Below, piece by piece: positions 10,296 through 20,142 of a stretch of DNA of 64,000 nt. The position numbers were made by a program, and so were the translations under genes. The notes below the pieces were generated by a model. That model was given only the letters and a program-made list of their open reading frames with translations. It was not told where the DNA came from and did not search any database. This stretch comes from Lutibacter sp. (GTDB taxonomy: Bacteria; Bacteroidota; Bacteroidia; Flavobacteriales; Flavobacteriaceae), in the NCBI RefSeq assembly GCF_030692605.1, contig NZ_JAUYUD010000105.1, forward strand, positions 1 through 64,000, given 5' to 3'. How positions within the stretch are numbered: the stretch's first letter is position 1; every line of letters begins with the position of its first letter.

Positions 10296-11180
10296 ATGAA
10301 AAAACTAAAAAAAGAAGACATTAAACAAGAAGTTTTTGATTTATACGACGATTATGCTCATAGTAAAATTGATAGAAGAATATTTATTGAGAAACTATCG
10401 CTTTATGCAATTGGCGGAATTACCCTTCCATCACTTCTCAGTTTTATAATGCCAAACTATAAGAATGCTATTGTTAAACAAACCGATCCTAGATTAGAAA
10501 CTGCATACATAACATATAATTCACCTAACGGAGGAGGAAATATTCGAGGTCTTTTAGCTAAACCTTTGGATGTTAAAAATAAATTACCAGGAATTATTGT
10601 TGTTCATGAAAATAGAGGACTTAACCCGTATATTGAAGATGTTGGTCGAAGAGCTGCTTTAGAAGGTTTTATTACTCTTTCACCCGATGCTCTAACGCCA
10701 CTTGGTGGTTACCCAGGAAATGATGACGATGGAAGGGAATTACAAAGAAAAAGGGATCGTAATGAAATGCTGGAAGACTTTATTGCTGCATACGAATACC
10801 TTAAATCTCATAAGGATTGTAATGGGAAAATAGGTGTTGTAGGTTTTTGCTTTGGAGGTTGGATTGCAAACATGATGGCGGTAAAAGTTCCTACTCTAGG
10901 TGCTGCGGTACCATTTTATGGCGGACAACCAACAAGTGAGGAAGCCGCTCAAATAAAGGCCCCATTAATGCTTCAGTTTGCCGGGTTAGATACCCGAGTA
11001 AATGAAGGATGGCTCGCTTTTGAAGAAGTGCTTAAAGCACATAAAAAAGAATATATTGTTCATTTTTACCCTGAAGTAAATCACGGTTTTCATAATAACA
11101 CAACACCGAGGTTCGATGAACCTGCTGCAACTTTAGCCTGGGACCGCACCATCACTTTTTTTAAGAATAAATTGAAATAA
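10296..11180 (+). CDS. Dienelactone hydrolase family protein
   Basis: VVHENRGLNPYIEDVGRR, GFCFGGWIANMMA, HGFHNNT. Confidence 0.92.
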   Translation: MKKLKKEDIKQEVFDLYDDYAHSKIDRRIFIEKLSLYAIGGITLPSLLSFIMPNYKNAIVKQTDPRLETAYITYNSPNGGGNIRGLLAKPLDVKNKLPGIIVVHENRGLNPYIEDVGRRAALEGFITLSPDALTPLGGYPGNDDDGRELQRKRDRNEMLEDFIAAYEYLKSHKDCNGKIGVVGFCFGGWIANMMAVKVPTLGAAVPFYGGQPTSEEAAQIKAPLMLQFAGLDTRVNEGWLAFEEVLKAHKKEYIVHFYPEVNHGFHNNTTPRFDEPAATLAWDRTITFFKNKLK

Positions 11181-11215
11181 ATTCATTTGATTTAAAATAG
11201 AAATCGGTTAGAATT

Positions 11216-11794
11216 ATGGAACTTAAAATCATTCCTTCGGAGAATTATAAAATAAATAAATGGTCTGGAGGAACCACAAAACAGCTTTTCATTTATCCAC
11301 AAACATCCGATTATAAATCTCAAAATTTCGATTTTAGATTAAGTACCGCCACTGTTGAAACCGAAATATCAGAATTTACGTTGTTGCCAAAAATTTCAAG
11401 AAAATTGATGGTTTTGGAAGGAGAAATCGTGATTAATCATGAAAATAAATATTCAAAACAACTTAATAAATTTGATGTTGATACTTTTGAGGGAGATTGG
11501 AAAACAACTTCAATTGGTACTTGCACCGACTTTAATTTAATGACAACTAAAAATACAACTGGAGAATTATCTTCTGTAATAATAAATAAAAAACAAAAAT
11601 TAGATTTTCAACTTGAAAGTAATTGGGAATGGTATTTTGTTTATGTTTTTAAAGGAAAGGTACGGATTCTTATAAATAAAGATCTTCAAATTATTAAAGA
11701 AGGAGATGTATTGGTAATTGAAAAACCCTTAAATTTATTTCTACAAATTTTGAGTATTGAAAATTGCGAATTAGTAGTTGTCAAGATTCTCTAA
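11216..11794 (+). CDS. HutD family protein
   Basis: NKWSGGTTKQLFIYP…FDFRLSTATVE. Confidence 0.85.
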   Translation: MELKIIPSENYKINKWSGGTTKQLFIYPQTSDYKSQNFDFRLSTATVETEISEFTLLPKISRKLMVLEGEIVINHENKYSKQLNKFDVDTFEGDWKTTSIGTCTDFNLMTTKNTTGELSSVIINKKQKLDFQLESNWEWYFVYVFKGKVRILINKDLQIIKEGDVLVIEKPLNLFLQILSIENCELVVVKIL

Positions 11795-11820
11795 AATCAT
11801 CAATATAAAAATAGTATTCA

Positions 11821-13467
11821 ATGAAAAATCTAATTTTAGTCTTATTATTCTTAACGGCTGCTTGTAAACCTGTTCAAAAAACGGTTATTCCTCCATGGGT
11901 TTCCAATGATGAAACTGAAGAATTGGTAGAAAGTTCTACGCATGAGGCTAAAAATATGAGATTTAAACTTATCCAATCGAAAATTTTGGATAAAAATGAT
12001 ATTTGGAAAAATATAGAAACTCAAATAGCTGATTTTAAGATAGAAGATTACCAAAGGTTAAAATCTTTCATTTTAGAACAGGATATACCAACAATTCAAG
12101 CACATATTAAATCTGGTGTTCTTACATATAAGCATTTAACTCAATGGTACTTGTTTAGAATTGTAAAATTTGAAAACGACAAAAATAAAACTCTGAATAA
12201 CATTATTGCTGTTAACCCTAACGCTGTTAATGAAGCCATAAAAAGAGACAAAAACAAATCAGCACAAAATCATCCTATTTTCGGGATGCCTATCATCATA
12301 AAAGATAATATTAATATGGCAGGTTTGCCAACAACTGCTGGAACACATTTATTAAGAAACAATAGAACAACATCAAATGCTTTTATTATAGATAGAATAA
12401 AAGAAAAAGGTGGTATTATTTTGGCAAAGTCTAATTTAAGTGAATGGGCTAATTACCTTTGTTCAGGATGCCCTAATGGATACAGTGCCGCTGGTGGTCA
12501 AACATTAAATCCCTATGCTAGAAAATTATTTGACACTGGAGGATCAAGCTCTGGAAGTGGCTCAACAATGGCTGCCAATTATGCTACAGCATCAGTTGGA
12601 ACAGAAACCTCTGGCTCTATTCTTTCTCCGTCAAGTGCCAATTCCATAGTAGGCCTTAAACCAACAACTGGTTTATTAAGTAGAAACGGAATTGTTCCAT
12701 TATCAAGTACTTTAGATACGCCTGGACCTATGACAAGAAACGTAATTGATTCAGCAATTCTTCTTTCTGCAATGAGTGGTGAAGATCCTGAAGATGCTGC
12801 AACTAAGAACAATCCAAAAGGTAAAAATTATTTGGAAGAATTAAAAAATGGAAGCCTAAAAGGAGTTCGGTTTGGTGTAAATAAAAGTTTGTTAAAAGAT
12901 TCAATATATATGCTGAATATTGAAAAAATAATTGCTTTAGGTGGTATCGCAATCGAATTTGAACCTGAGCAAATAAACTTTGATGGTTTTGGTGCTTTAC
13001 TTAATGCCGACATGAAAATTGATCTTCCAAAATATTTAAATAAATATGCTTCGAATGAAATAAAACTTTTTTCAATAGCTGATATAGTTGATTACAACAA
13101 GAAAGATTCGTTGCTAAAAATTCCATATGGACAAGCGCGTTTTGAAGGGATTTTGGCTGAAAAAATTAATGATGAAGATTTAAGTCTATTAAAAATAAGA
13201 CTGCATGAAGAAAGTGTTTCCTTTTTTGAAAAACCATTGGTTCAATTTAATTTAGATGTGATTTTATCTATAAATAACAGAAATGCAGGTTATGCTGCAG
13301 CGGCCAATTACCCTTGCATTACAATTCCAATGGGATATGAAAAAACAGGAAAACCAATAGGTATTACAATTATAGGTAGACCATATGAGGAAGATAAAAT
13401 TTTGAAAATTGGGTATGCTTTTGAACAAGCAACAAAATATAGAAAATTACCAGAAAACTATAACTAA
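11821..13467 (+). CDS. Amidase (amidase signature family), lipoprotein
   Basis: FDTGGSSSGSGSTMAANYATASVGTETSGSI signature; N-terminal lipobox. Confidence 0.92.
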   Translation: MKNLILVLLFLTAACKPVQKTVIPPWVSNDETEELVESSTHEAKNMRFKLIQSKILDKNDIWKNIETQIADFKIEDYQRLKSFILEQDIPTIQAHIKSGVLTYKHLTQWYLFRIVKFENDKNKTLNNIIAVNPNAVNEAIKRDKNKSAQNHPIFGMPIIIKDNINMAGLPTTAGTHLLRNNRTTSNAFIIDRIKEKGGIILAKSNLSEWANYLCSGCPNGYSAAGGQTLNPYARKLFDTGGSSSGSGSTMAANYATASVGTETSGSILSPSSANSIVGLKPTTGLLSRNGIVPLSSTLDTPGPMTRNVIDSAILLSAMSGEDPEDAATKNNPKGKNYLEELKNGSLKGVRFGVNKSLLKDSIYMLNIEKIIALGGIAIEFEPEQINFDGFGALLNADMKIDLPKYLNKYASNEIKLFSIADIVDYNKKDSLLKIPYGQARFEGILAEKINDEDLSLLKIRLHEESVSFFEKPLVQFNLDVILSINNRNAGYAAAANYPCITIPMGYEKTGKPIGITIIGRPYEEDKILKIGYAFEQATKYRKLPENYN

Positions 13468-13520
13468 TTTGAAATGAATTGAAATAGAAATTGGGAATTA
13501 ATTTTTTCTAAAATAAAAAG

Positions 13521-13548
13521 TTGATTTATCAATATTATCTTATTTTTG
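13521..13548 (+). promoter_or_regulatory. Promoter: TTG-N17-TATTTTTG, upstream of the VF530-like gene
   Basis: TTG at 13521-13523 and TATTTTTG at 13541-13548, 8 nt before ATG 13557. Confidence 0.65.
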
Positions 13549-13556
13549 CTGAATCT

Positions 13557-13790
13557 ATGACCGAAGAAACCAATATAAAACCACAATCTAACGATCCTTT
13601 GCACGGAGTAAAGTTAGCAGAAATAATGCAATACCTAGTATCTATATATGGTTGGGAAGAACTTGGTGCAACTATTAAAATAAATTGTTTTTTAAGTAAT
13701 CCTTCTATAAATTCTAGTCTTAAATTTCTTAGAAAAACACCTTGGGCAAGAGCCAAAGTTGAAGCGTTATATTTGAAATCAATTTCTTGA
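13557..13790 (+). CDS. VF530 family (DUF2132) small DNA-binding-like protein; start moved to ATG 13557
   Basis: NDPLHGVKLAEIMQYLVSIYGWEELGATIKINCFLSNPSINSSLKFLRKTPWARAKVE. Confidence 0.85.
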   Translation: MTEETNIKPQSNDPLHGVKLAEIMQYLVSIYGWEELGATIKINCFLSNPSINSSLKFLRKTPWARAKVEALYLKSIS

Positions 13791-13894
13791 AAACAAGCTA
13801 TTTATTAAATATTCTTTAACATTTAACCTCTTTTTTTAAAATTCTAATTTGATTATTTCTGCCTATATTCGCGTTATCGTTGAACAACTTTTTT

Positions 13895-14956
13895 ATGTCT
13901 AGATTTAAAAAATTTGAAAATAATTATACCGTTACATTATTTTCATTGATTCTATTAATTTTTATTGGTTATTTAGATTACCTTATAGGTTCAGAAGTCT
14001 CGCTTTTAATAGCATATTTAATACCAATTATTTTAATCTCACAATACCGTAATTCTCAAATAAAGTTGTTATTTATTAATGCGCTATTTGCATCGATAAT
14101 TTGGTTTATCGTTGATAATAATTTACGGCATTATACTAATTTATTTAATCCGATTTGGAATGCTTTTGTGAGGTTTTCAATTTTTATGATTATTGGTCTT
14201 TTAATTCTATCCCTTAAAGAAAAATACAAAAAGGTAATCCAATTAAATGAGGATTTAAAAAATATAAATGAAGAGAAAAATAAATTTATAGGGATAACAG
14301 CGCATGATTTAAGAAATCCAATAGGTGCTATTTTCTCATTTTCTAATTTGTTATTAGAAAATTATTCTAAGGAAATTGATGGGAGGGGTATAAAAATGCT
14401 AACTTATATTAAAGACTTAAGTAATAACTCTCTCCTTTTGCTTCATGATTTATTAGACGTTTCAAAAATTGAATCTGGCACCATTAACCTATGTTTAAAA
14501 AATGAAAATTATATAGCTTTTATTAATGAACAGATAAATTTGAATTTAATAATTGCCAAAAAAAAAGACATTAATATTAAACTTGATGCTAATGAAAGTG
14601 AAATTAATTTTGAATTTGACAAAAATTATTTAAGTACCGTAATTAATAACTTGCTTACAAACGCTATTAAGTTTTCTTATCAAAACAGTGAAATTATTAT
14701 TAAAATTTCAAAAACAAATAATCAAACAATCAAGACTGAAATTATTGATGAAGGACAAGGAATTCCAGAAAATGAACAATCTAAATTGTTTAATTATTTT
14801 CAAAAAACAAGTATTCAGCCCACAAATGGTGAAGTAAGTACCGGTTTAGGACTCGCCATTTCAAAAAAAATTGTAACTCAACATAAAGGGATTATTGGAG
14901 TTAGTAGTGAATTTGGTAAAGGCTCTAATTTCTATTTTGAATTACCCCTAAACTAA
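13895..14956 (+). CDS. Sensor histidine kinase with N-terminal transmembrane region
   Basis: TAHDLRNPIGAIFSF H-box; NLLTNAIKFS N-box; DEGQGIPE; GLGLAISKKIV. Confidence 0.92.
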   Translation: MSRFKKFENNYTVTLFSLILLIFIGYLDYLIGSEVSLLIAYLIPIILISQYRNSQIKLLFINALFASIIWFIVDNNLRHYTNLFNPIWNAFVRFSIFMIIGLLILSLKEKYKKVIQLNEDLKNINEEKNKFIGITAHDLRNPIGAIFSFSNLLLENYSKEIDGRGIKMLTYIKDLSNNSLLLLHDLLDVSKIESGTINLCLKNENYIAFINEQINLNLIIAKKKDINIKLDANESEINFEFDKNYLSTVINNLLTNAIKFSYQNSEIIIKISKTNNQTIKTEIIDEGQGIPENEQSKLFNYFQKTSIQPTNGEVSTGLGLAISKKIVTQHKGIIGVSSEFGKGSNFYFELPLN

Positions 14957-15002
14957 TAATAGCTCCGTTTTGCTATCCTAAATAAGTGCATCTAAATAAT
15001 TG

Positions 15003-15010
15003 TACCTTTG
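15003..15010 (+). promoter_or_regulatory. TAnnTTTG -7 box (TACCTTTG) for the second DEAD-box helicase
   Basis: Exact consensus 26 nt before ATG 15037. Confidence 0.6.
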
Positions 15011-15036
15011 CAAAAATCTTGTTTTAAACAAAAAAT

Positions 15037-16275
15037 ATGCAATTCAAAGACTTACAGCTAAATAAACCTATTTTAAAAGCACTTTTAGAAGAAGGATATG
15101 AATTTCCAACTCCGGTTCAGAATCAAACTATTCCATTGGTATTAGCTAAAAAAGATGTAATTACCACTGCTCAAACAGGAACAGGAAAAACAGCCGCTTT
15201 TGCATTACCTATTTTACAAATGTTATTTGATAAGCAAGATTCAGGAAAAAAAGGAAAAAAAATAAAAGCTTTAATTGTGAGTCCAACTAGAGAGTTGGCC
15301 ATACAAATTCAGGAAAGTTTTAAAGTTTACGGTAAATATATTAATCTAAGAACAACCGTTGTTTATGGAGGAACTTCCATTGAACCTCAAAAAGATGTAT
15401 TAACAAAAGGGGTTGATATTTTAGTAGCAACACCGGGTAGACTATTAGATTTACACAAACAAGATTTTATTAATTTAGACTATATAGAAACTTTAGTGCT
15501 TGATGAAGCAGATTTAATGCTGGATATGGGTTTTATAGATGATGTTAAAAAAATTGAACGATTGTGTCCAAAAAACAAACAAATCTTATTGTTTTCAGCT
15601 ACTATTCCAGCAAAAGTAGTTGAACTTGCAAATACCATTTTAAAAGATCCTGAAACGGTGAATGCAACACCATCATCGTCAGCCGCTCAAAACGTAAATC
15701 AATTATTGTTTTATGTAGGTAAACAAAATAAAATGGAATTGTGTTTGCATTTATTAAGAAATACTATTAATGGAAATATTTTAATATTTAGACGAACCAA
15801 AATGGGGATTTCGAAATTAGAAAAAATGTTGAAAAGCAATGGTTATAAAATAGATAGTATTCATGGCGATAAAACTCAAAACGACCGTGAAAATGCACTG
15901 GAAAACTTTAAAGAAGGTAAAATTAATATTTTAATTGCAACCGATGTTGCTGCTCGTGGAATTGATATAGACAATTTAGATGCCGTAATAAATTTCGATA
16001 TACCTAGTATTTCTGAAACCTATATTCATCGAATTGGGAGAACCGGTAGGGCTGGTAATTCTGGAGAAGCATATTCATTCTGTTCAGCCGACGAAAAACC
16101 ATATATCAAGGGTATTCAACAATTAATAAATACGGTAATTCCTATTGAAGAAAATCACCCTTTTGTCTTAGATCCTAAAGCAAAACGTGAAATTCATAAA
16201 ACACCTGGGAAAAGTAAAAATAAACCAGGACGTAAATCTGAAGCTTCAAAAAAAAATAAAAAACGTTGGTACTAA
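15037..16275 (+). CDS. DEAD/DEAH box RNA helicase (RhlE-like paralog)
   Basis: [43 protein letters not shown]. Confidence 0.93.
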   Translation: MQFKDLQLNKPILKALLEEGYEFPTPVQNQTIPLVLAKKDVITTAQTGTGKTAAFALPILQMLFDKQDSGKKGKKIKALIVSPTRELAIQIQESFKVYGKYINLRTTVVYGGTSIEPQKDVLTKGVDILVATPGRLLDLHKQDFINLDYIETLVLDEADLMLDMGFIDDVKKIERLCPKNKQILLFSATIPAKVVELANTILKDPETVNATPSSSAAQNVNQLLFYVGKQNKMELCLHLLRNTINGNILIFRRTKMGISKLEKMLKSNGYKIDSIHGDKTQNDRENALENFKEGKINILIATDVAARGIDIDNLDAVINFDIPSISETYIHRIGRTGRAGNSGEAYSFCSADEKPYIKGIQQLINTVIPIEENHPFVLDPKAKREIHKTPGKSKNKPGRKSEASKKNKKRWY

Positions 16276-16288
16276 AAATTAATTAATT

Positions 16289-17158
16289 ATGAAAAATTTA
16301 TTAGCTGTTATATTTTTAAGTTGCTACACCATTTTTAATGGATTTTCGCAAACAGGAAAGGTGTTTGATAACTTAACAATGAAAAGTGAAATTTTAAAAA
16401 GTGAACGCAAATTTGCGGTATATTTGCCGCCTGATTATGAAACTTCAACAAGAAGTTATCCAGTTCTATACTTATTACACGGAATGGGAGATGACCAAAC
16501 AGGATGGATACAATTTGGTGAAATTTTACGCATTACAGACAAATCTATTTTAGACGGAACTGCTACTTCAATGATTATTGTAATGCCCGATGCAAATACA
16601 ACTCGGATTGGATATTTTAATTCTATTCATGGAGATTGGAACTACGAAGATTTCTTTTTTGAAGAGTTAATGCCACATGTGGAGAAAAAATATCGTATTA
16701 AAAGTGAAAAACGTTTTAGAGCTATTGCCGGACTTTCAATGGGTGGTGGTGGTTCATTTATGTATGCAATGCATCGCCCTGAATTATTTTCATCTGCCTG
16801 TCCGTTAAGTGCTTACGCTGGACCATTAACCATTGATGACACTAGAGAGGTTTTAGCAAAATATTTTAATACTACTAACTATGATGAATCTAAATTAAAA
16901 CCATATTTTGAAAACCACAATGCTGTTTCATTGATTGAAAAAATGGAAGTAGAAAAACTTAAATCTATTCGTTGGTATATTGATTGCGGTGATGATGATT
17001 TCTTATATGAAGGAAATAGTTTGGTTCATATTGCCATGCGAAAAAAAGAGATTCCGCATGAGTATCGGGTTAGAAATGGAGCACATACTTGGACTTATTG
17101 GCGAGAATCGTTGCCAGAAGTTTTGTCTTTTATTTCAGAAACTTTTCATCAACATTAA
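16289..17158 (+). CDS. Secreted esterase D-like alpha/beta hydrolase
   Basis: Signal peptide; YPVLYLLHGMGDDQTGW; AGLSMGGGGSFMYA. Confidence 0.88.
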   Translation: MKNLLAVIFLSCYTIFNGFSQTGKVFDNLTMKSEILKSERKFAVYLPPDYETSTRSYPVLYLLHGMGDDQTGWIQFGEILRITDKSILDGTATSMIIVMPDANTTRIGYFNSIHGDWNYEDFFFEELMPHVEKKYRIKSEKRFRAIAGLSMGGGGSFMYAMHRPELFSSACPLSAYAGPLTIDDTREVLAKYFNTTNYDESKLKPYFENHNAVSLIEKMEVEKLKSIRWYIDCGDDDFLYEGNSLVHIAMRKKEIPHEYRVRNGAHTWTYWRESLPEVLSFISETFHQH

Positions 17159-17203
17159 ATAAAATAAACCTTGATCTTGTTTCAGCTTGAACCTTTATTC
17201 TTT

Positions 17204-18112
17204 TTACCAATTACTTTGCTCTTCTGCAGATAAAAAAGTCCAAGCAACAACTCGAGTAACTTTATTACCATGATGCATTGGAATAGTTTTAATTTCGGTT
17301 GCTCCTAATTTTTTTAAGGAAGCATACATACTTTCAGCATTTTCTTTTTTGGAAACCAAGGTTGTATACCAAAAACAGTTTGTTTTAAACATGGAACTTT
17401 CATATAAATACGTATGAATAAATGCTTTTTCACCGCCTTTATACCATAATTCTTGTTGTTTTCCACTAAAATTTCGAGTTTTAGCATCATTCCCTAAACC
17501 TTCCAATTTTCGAGCATTTGCTTCCATAGCTTCCTCTTGTGAACCATAAAAAGGAGGATTACACATAGCTGAAGAAAACTTACTATCTCTTTTAACTATT
17601 CCTTTTAGCATTTGAGTTGAATCTGGCTGATTTTTTAATTGAATAAAATCAGACAGGTTATTCTTTTTAATAATCTTTTCGGCTCTATCCAACGATTTTT
17701 TATCAATATCAGTGGCTATAAAACTCCAACCATAAACGGCGTTTCCTAATAAAGGATAGATACAATTTGCACCTGTACCTATATCTAAAACAGAAATATT
17801 TTTAGTAATTCCAGAATTGGCCAATAAGTCTGCTAAATAATGAATATAGTCCACTCTTCCAGGAATTGGAGGACACAAATTATCGTCTGGAAAATCCCAA
17901 AATGAAATATTATAATACTTAAACAACAATGCAGTATTTAATGCTTTTACGGCTTTTGGATCCGCAAAATTAATAGTTTCAGTAGTATACTTATTTACAA
18001 ATACAAATTCCTTTAATAATGGGTATACTTCAATCAGCTCAGTAAAATGATATCCATTTTGATGAATATTTTTTGGATGCAGTTGTTGACCATTGTTACT
18101 TTTATTTCCCAT
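17204..18112 (-). CDS. rlmF: 23S rRNA (adenine(1618)-N(6))-methyltransferase RlmF
   Basis: LDIGTGANCIYPLLG; MCNPPFYGSQEEA; WTFL C-terminus. Confidence 0.93.
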   Translation of the reverse strand: MGNKSNNGQQLHPKNIHQNGYHFTELIEVYPLLKEFVFVNKYTTETINFADPKAVKALNTALLFKYYNISFWDFPDDNLCPPIPGRVDYIHYLADLLANSGITKNISVLDIGTGANCIYPLLGNAVYGWSFIATDIDKKSLDRAEKIIKKNNLSDFIQLKNQPDSTQMLKGIVKRDSKFSSAMCNPPFYGSQEEAMEANARKLEGLGNDAKTRNFSGKQQELWYKGGEKAFIHTYLYESSMFKTNCFWYTTLVSKKENAESMYASLKKLGATEIKTIPMHHGNKVTRVVAWTFLSAEEQSNW

Positions 18113-18153
18113 AATATGTAAAAGTACTAAATTTTATATTTAACATAATTTTA

Positions 18154-18189
18154 TATTCACAAAATGAATGATCATTCATTTTGTGAATA
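18154..18189. promoter_or_regulatory. 36-bp perfect palindrome, putative TetR-family operator
   Basis: TATTCACAAAATGAATGA|TCATTCATTTTGTGAATA, checked base by base as self-complementary. Confidence 0.85.
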
Positions 18190-18197
18190 ATTTTATA

Positions 18198-18205
18198 TAT
18201 ATTTG
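18198..18205 (+). promoter_or_regulatory. TAnnTTTG -7 box (TATATTTG) of the TetR gene
   Basis: Starts 9 bp after the palindrome ends; 22 nt before ATG 18228. Confidence 0.6.
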
Positions 18206-18227
18206 CCACGGTAATTAAAATAAATTA

Positions 18228-18806
18228 ATGGCTATTCGACAAAAATGTGATAAAAAACGCTTTGCTTTATTAAACGCAACGCTTCATTTAGTTAACAATC
18301 AAGGATTTCACGACGCGCCTATGTCTAAAATTGCAAAAATGGCCGAAGTGTCTCCTGCAACTATTTATATTTATTTTGAAAACAAACAAGATTTAATCAA
18401 TCAGTTATATTTAGAAATGAAAGCATCATTTAGTGCTTTTGCTTTCAATAATTATAACGAAGAAACCTGTGTAATGGAAAGCTTTAAACAGATATGGTTT
18501 AACATTGCTAACTTTAAACTAAATAAAGTTGAAGAAGCTAATTTTTTATCACAGTGTGACAACACGCCTATGATTGATGATGCCATTAAACGTGAAGGGT
18601 TAAAACATTTACAACCACTACTCGATTTATGGGAAAGAGGGAAAGAGGAAAGTGTTATTAAACCCATTTCGCCCTATTTATTGTATGCATTTACAATTTA
18701 TCCACTGGCATTTTTAACAAATAAACAATATAAAACTAGCTGTGAGTTAAATCAGGAAAAATTAAATGACGCTTTTCAAGCCGCTTGGGATAGTATAAAA
18801 CTATAA
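18228..18806 (+). CDS. TetR/AcrR family transcriptional regulator
   Basis: N-terminal HTH FHDAPMSKIAKMAEVSPATIYIYFENKQDLINQLY. Confidence 0.92.
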   Translation: MAIRQKCDKKRFALLNATLHLVNNQGFHDAPMSKIAKMAEVSPATIYIYFENKQDLINQLYLEMKASFSAFAFNNYNEETCVMESFKQIWFNIANFKLNKVEEANFLSQCDNTPMIDDAIKREGLKHLQPLLDLWERGKEESVIKPISPYLLYAFTIYPLAFLTNKQYKTSCELNQEKLNDAFQAAWDSIKL

Positions 18807-18809
18807 GAT

Positions 18810-19475
18810 ATGGAAAAAACTGCTATTATTTTGGGAGCAACCGGATTAACTGGCTCAATTCTTTTAGAAAAATTACTAAAAGATGAACGATACAAAACCA
18901 TCAAATTATTTTCGCGAAAAAAAATAGATGGATTGCCTTTAAAAGTGATTCAGTACACAGAGGATATTATAAATTTAGAAACCTTTAAAAGCTATTTTAA
19001 AGCCGATGAGGTGTTTTGTTGCATAGGTACAACTGCTAAAAAAACACCTGATAAAACAATTTATAAAAATATAGATTATGGAATTCCTGTAGCTGCGGCA
19101 AAGTTGGCTAAAGCAAATAATATCAGCACTTTTATAGTAGTTTCGGCTTTGGGTGCCAATGTAAAAAGCAGTATTTTTTATAACAAAACTAAAGGTGAAA
19201 TGGAACGTGATGTGTTACAACAAAACATTAAAAACACTTACATTTTGCAACCATCCATTATTGGAGGAAATAGAACCGAAACCAGAATTGCAGAAAAAAT
19301 AGGATTGACAATTTTTAAATTTATTCAACTTTTATTTATTGGGAAATTGAAGAAATACCGAATAATAGAAGCCGAAACAATTGCGCAAGCAATGGTGAAT
19401 TTAACAAATACTAAGCCTTCAAAAGAAAATAGAATTACATCAGATAAAATTAAAGAAATCGTAAAAAATAAGTAA
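18810..19475 (+). CDS. NAD(P)H-binding Rossmann-fold oxidoreductase
   Basis: IILGATGLTGSILLEKLL; FIVVSALGAN; YNKTKGEME. Confidence 0.85.
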   Translation: MEKTAIILGATGLTGSILLEKLLKDERYKTIKLFSRKKIDGLPLKVIQYTEDIINLETFKSYFKADEVFCCIGTTAKKTPDKTIYKNIDYGIPVAAAKLAKANNISTFIVVSALGANVKSSIFYNKTKGEMERDVLQQNIKNTYILQPSIIGGNRTETRIAEKIGLTIFKFIQLLFIGKLKKYRIIEAETIAQAMVNLTNTKPSKENRITSDKIKEIVKNK

Positions 19476-19496
19476 CTAAAAGTATAAATTAAAAAT

Positions 19497-20129
19497 ATGG
19501 AATTATTAGACAAATTAAATTGGAGATATGCCGCAAAAGCAATGAATGGTGAAAAAGTATCTCAAGAAAAAATTGACAATATTATTGAGGCTGCTCGTCT
19601 GGCTCCAACCTCAAGTGGTTTGCAACCTTTTGAAATAATTGTGGTAAAAAACCAAGCAACTAAAGAAGCTATTAGACCTGTGGCTTGGAATCAATCTATG
19701 ATTACAGATTGTTCTCATTTATTGGTATTTGCCGCTTGGGATACTTATACTGAAGACAGAATTAATAAAATGTTTGATTTAACAAATGAGGTTCGCGGTT
19801 TTAAAAACGAAGGTTGGGAAAATTACCGTCAAATTTTACTGAGCAATTATCCACAAAAAAATGCTGAAGAAAACTTTAATCACGCTGCAAGACAAGCCTA
19901 TATTGCGTTTAGTGCTGCTATAATTGCTGCAGCTTATGAAGGTGTTGATACAACACCAATTGAAGGATTTGATCCAGCTGCAGTTGATAAAATTTTAGGT
20001 TTACGTGAAAAAGGGTTGAGAAGTTGTGTCCTGCTTCCAATTGGGTACAGAGATACTGAAATAGACTGGTTAGTTAACCTTAAAAAGGTAAGAAAATCTA
20101 CAGAAGATTTAGTAACAGTTGTTGAATAA
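19497..20129 (+). CDS. NAD(P)H-dependent oxidoreductase, nitroreductase family
   Basis: RYAAKAMNG…IIEAARLAPTSSGLQPFEIIVV. Confidence 0.9.
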   Translation: MELLDKLNWRYAAKAMNGEKVSQEKIDNIIEAARLAPTSSGLQPFEIIVVKNQATKEAIRPVAWNQSMITDCSHLLVFAAWDTYTEDRINKMFDLTNEVRGFKNEGWENYRQILLSNYPQKNAEENFNHAARQAYIAFSAAIIAAAYEGVDTTPIEGFDPAAVDKILGLREKGLRSCVLLPIGYRDTEIDWLVNLKKVRKSTEDLVTVVE

Positions 20130-20142
20130 AAATTTAAACCAT

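Noticed and set aside
13521-13556. TTG start of the 89-aa VF530 ORF in the track
   Set aside because: The TTG is the -33 element of the promoter; homology begins after ATG 13557.
18182-18190. DnaA-box match TGTGAATAA at the tetR palindrome
   Set aside because: Explained by the TetR palindrome; isolated 9-mer matches are expected in AT-rich DNA.
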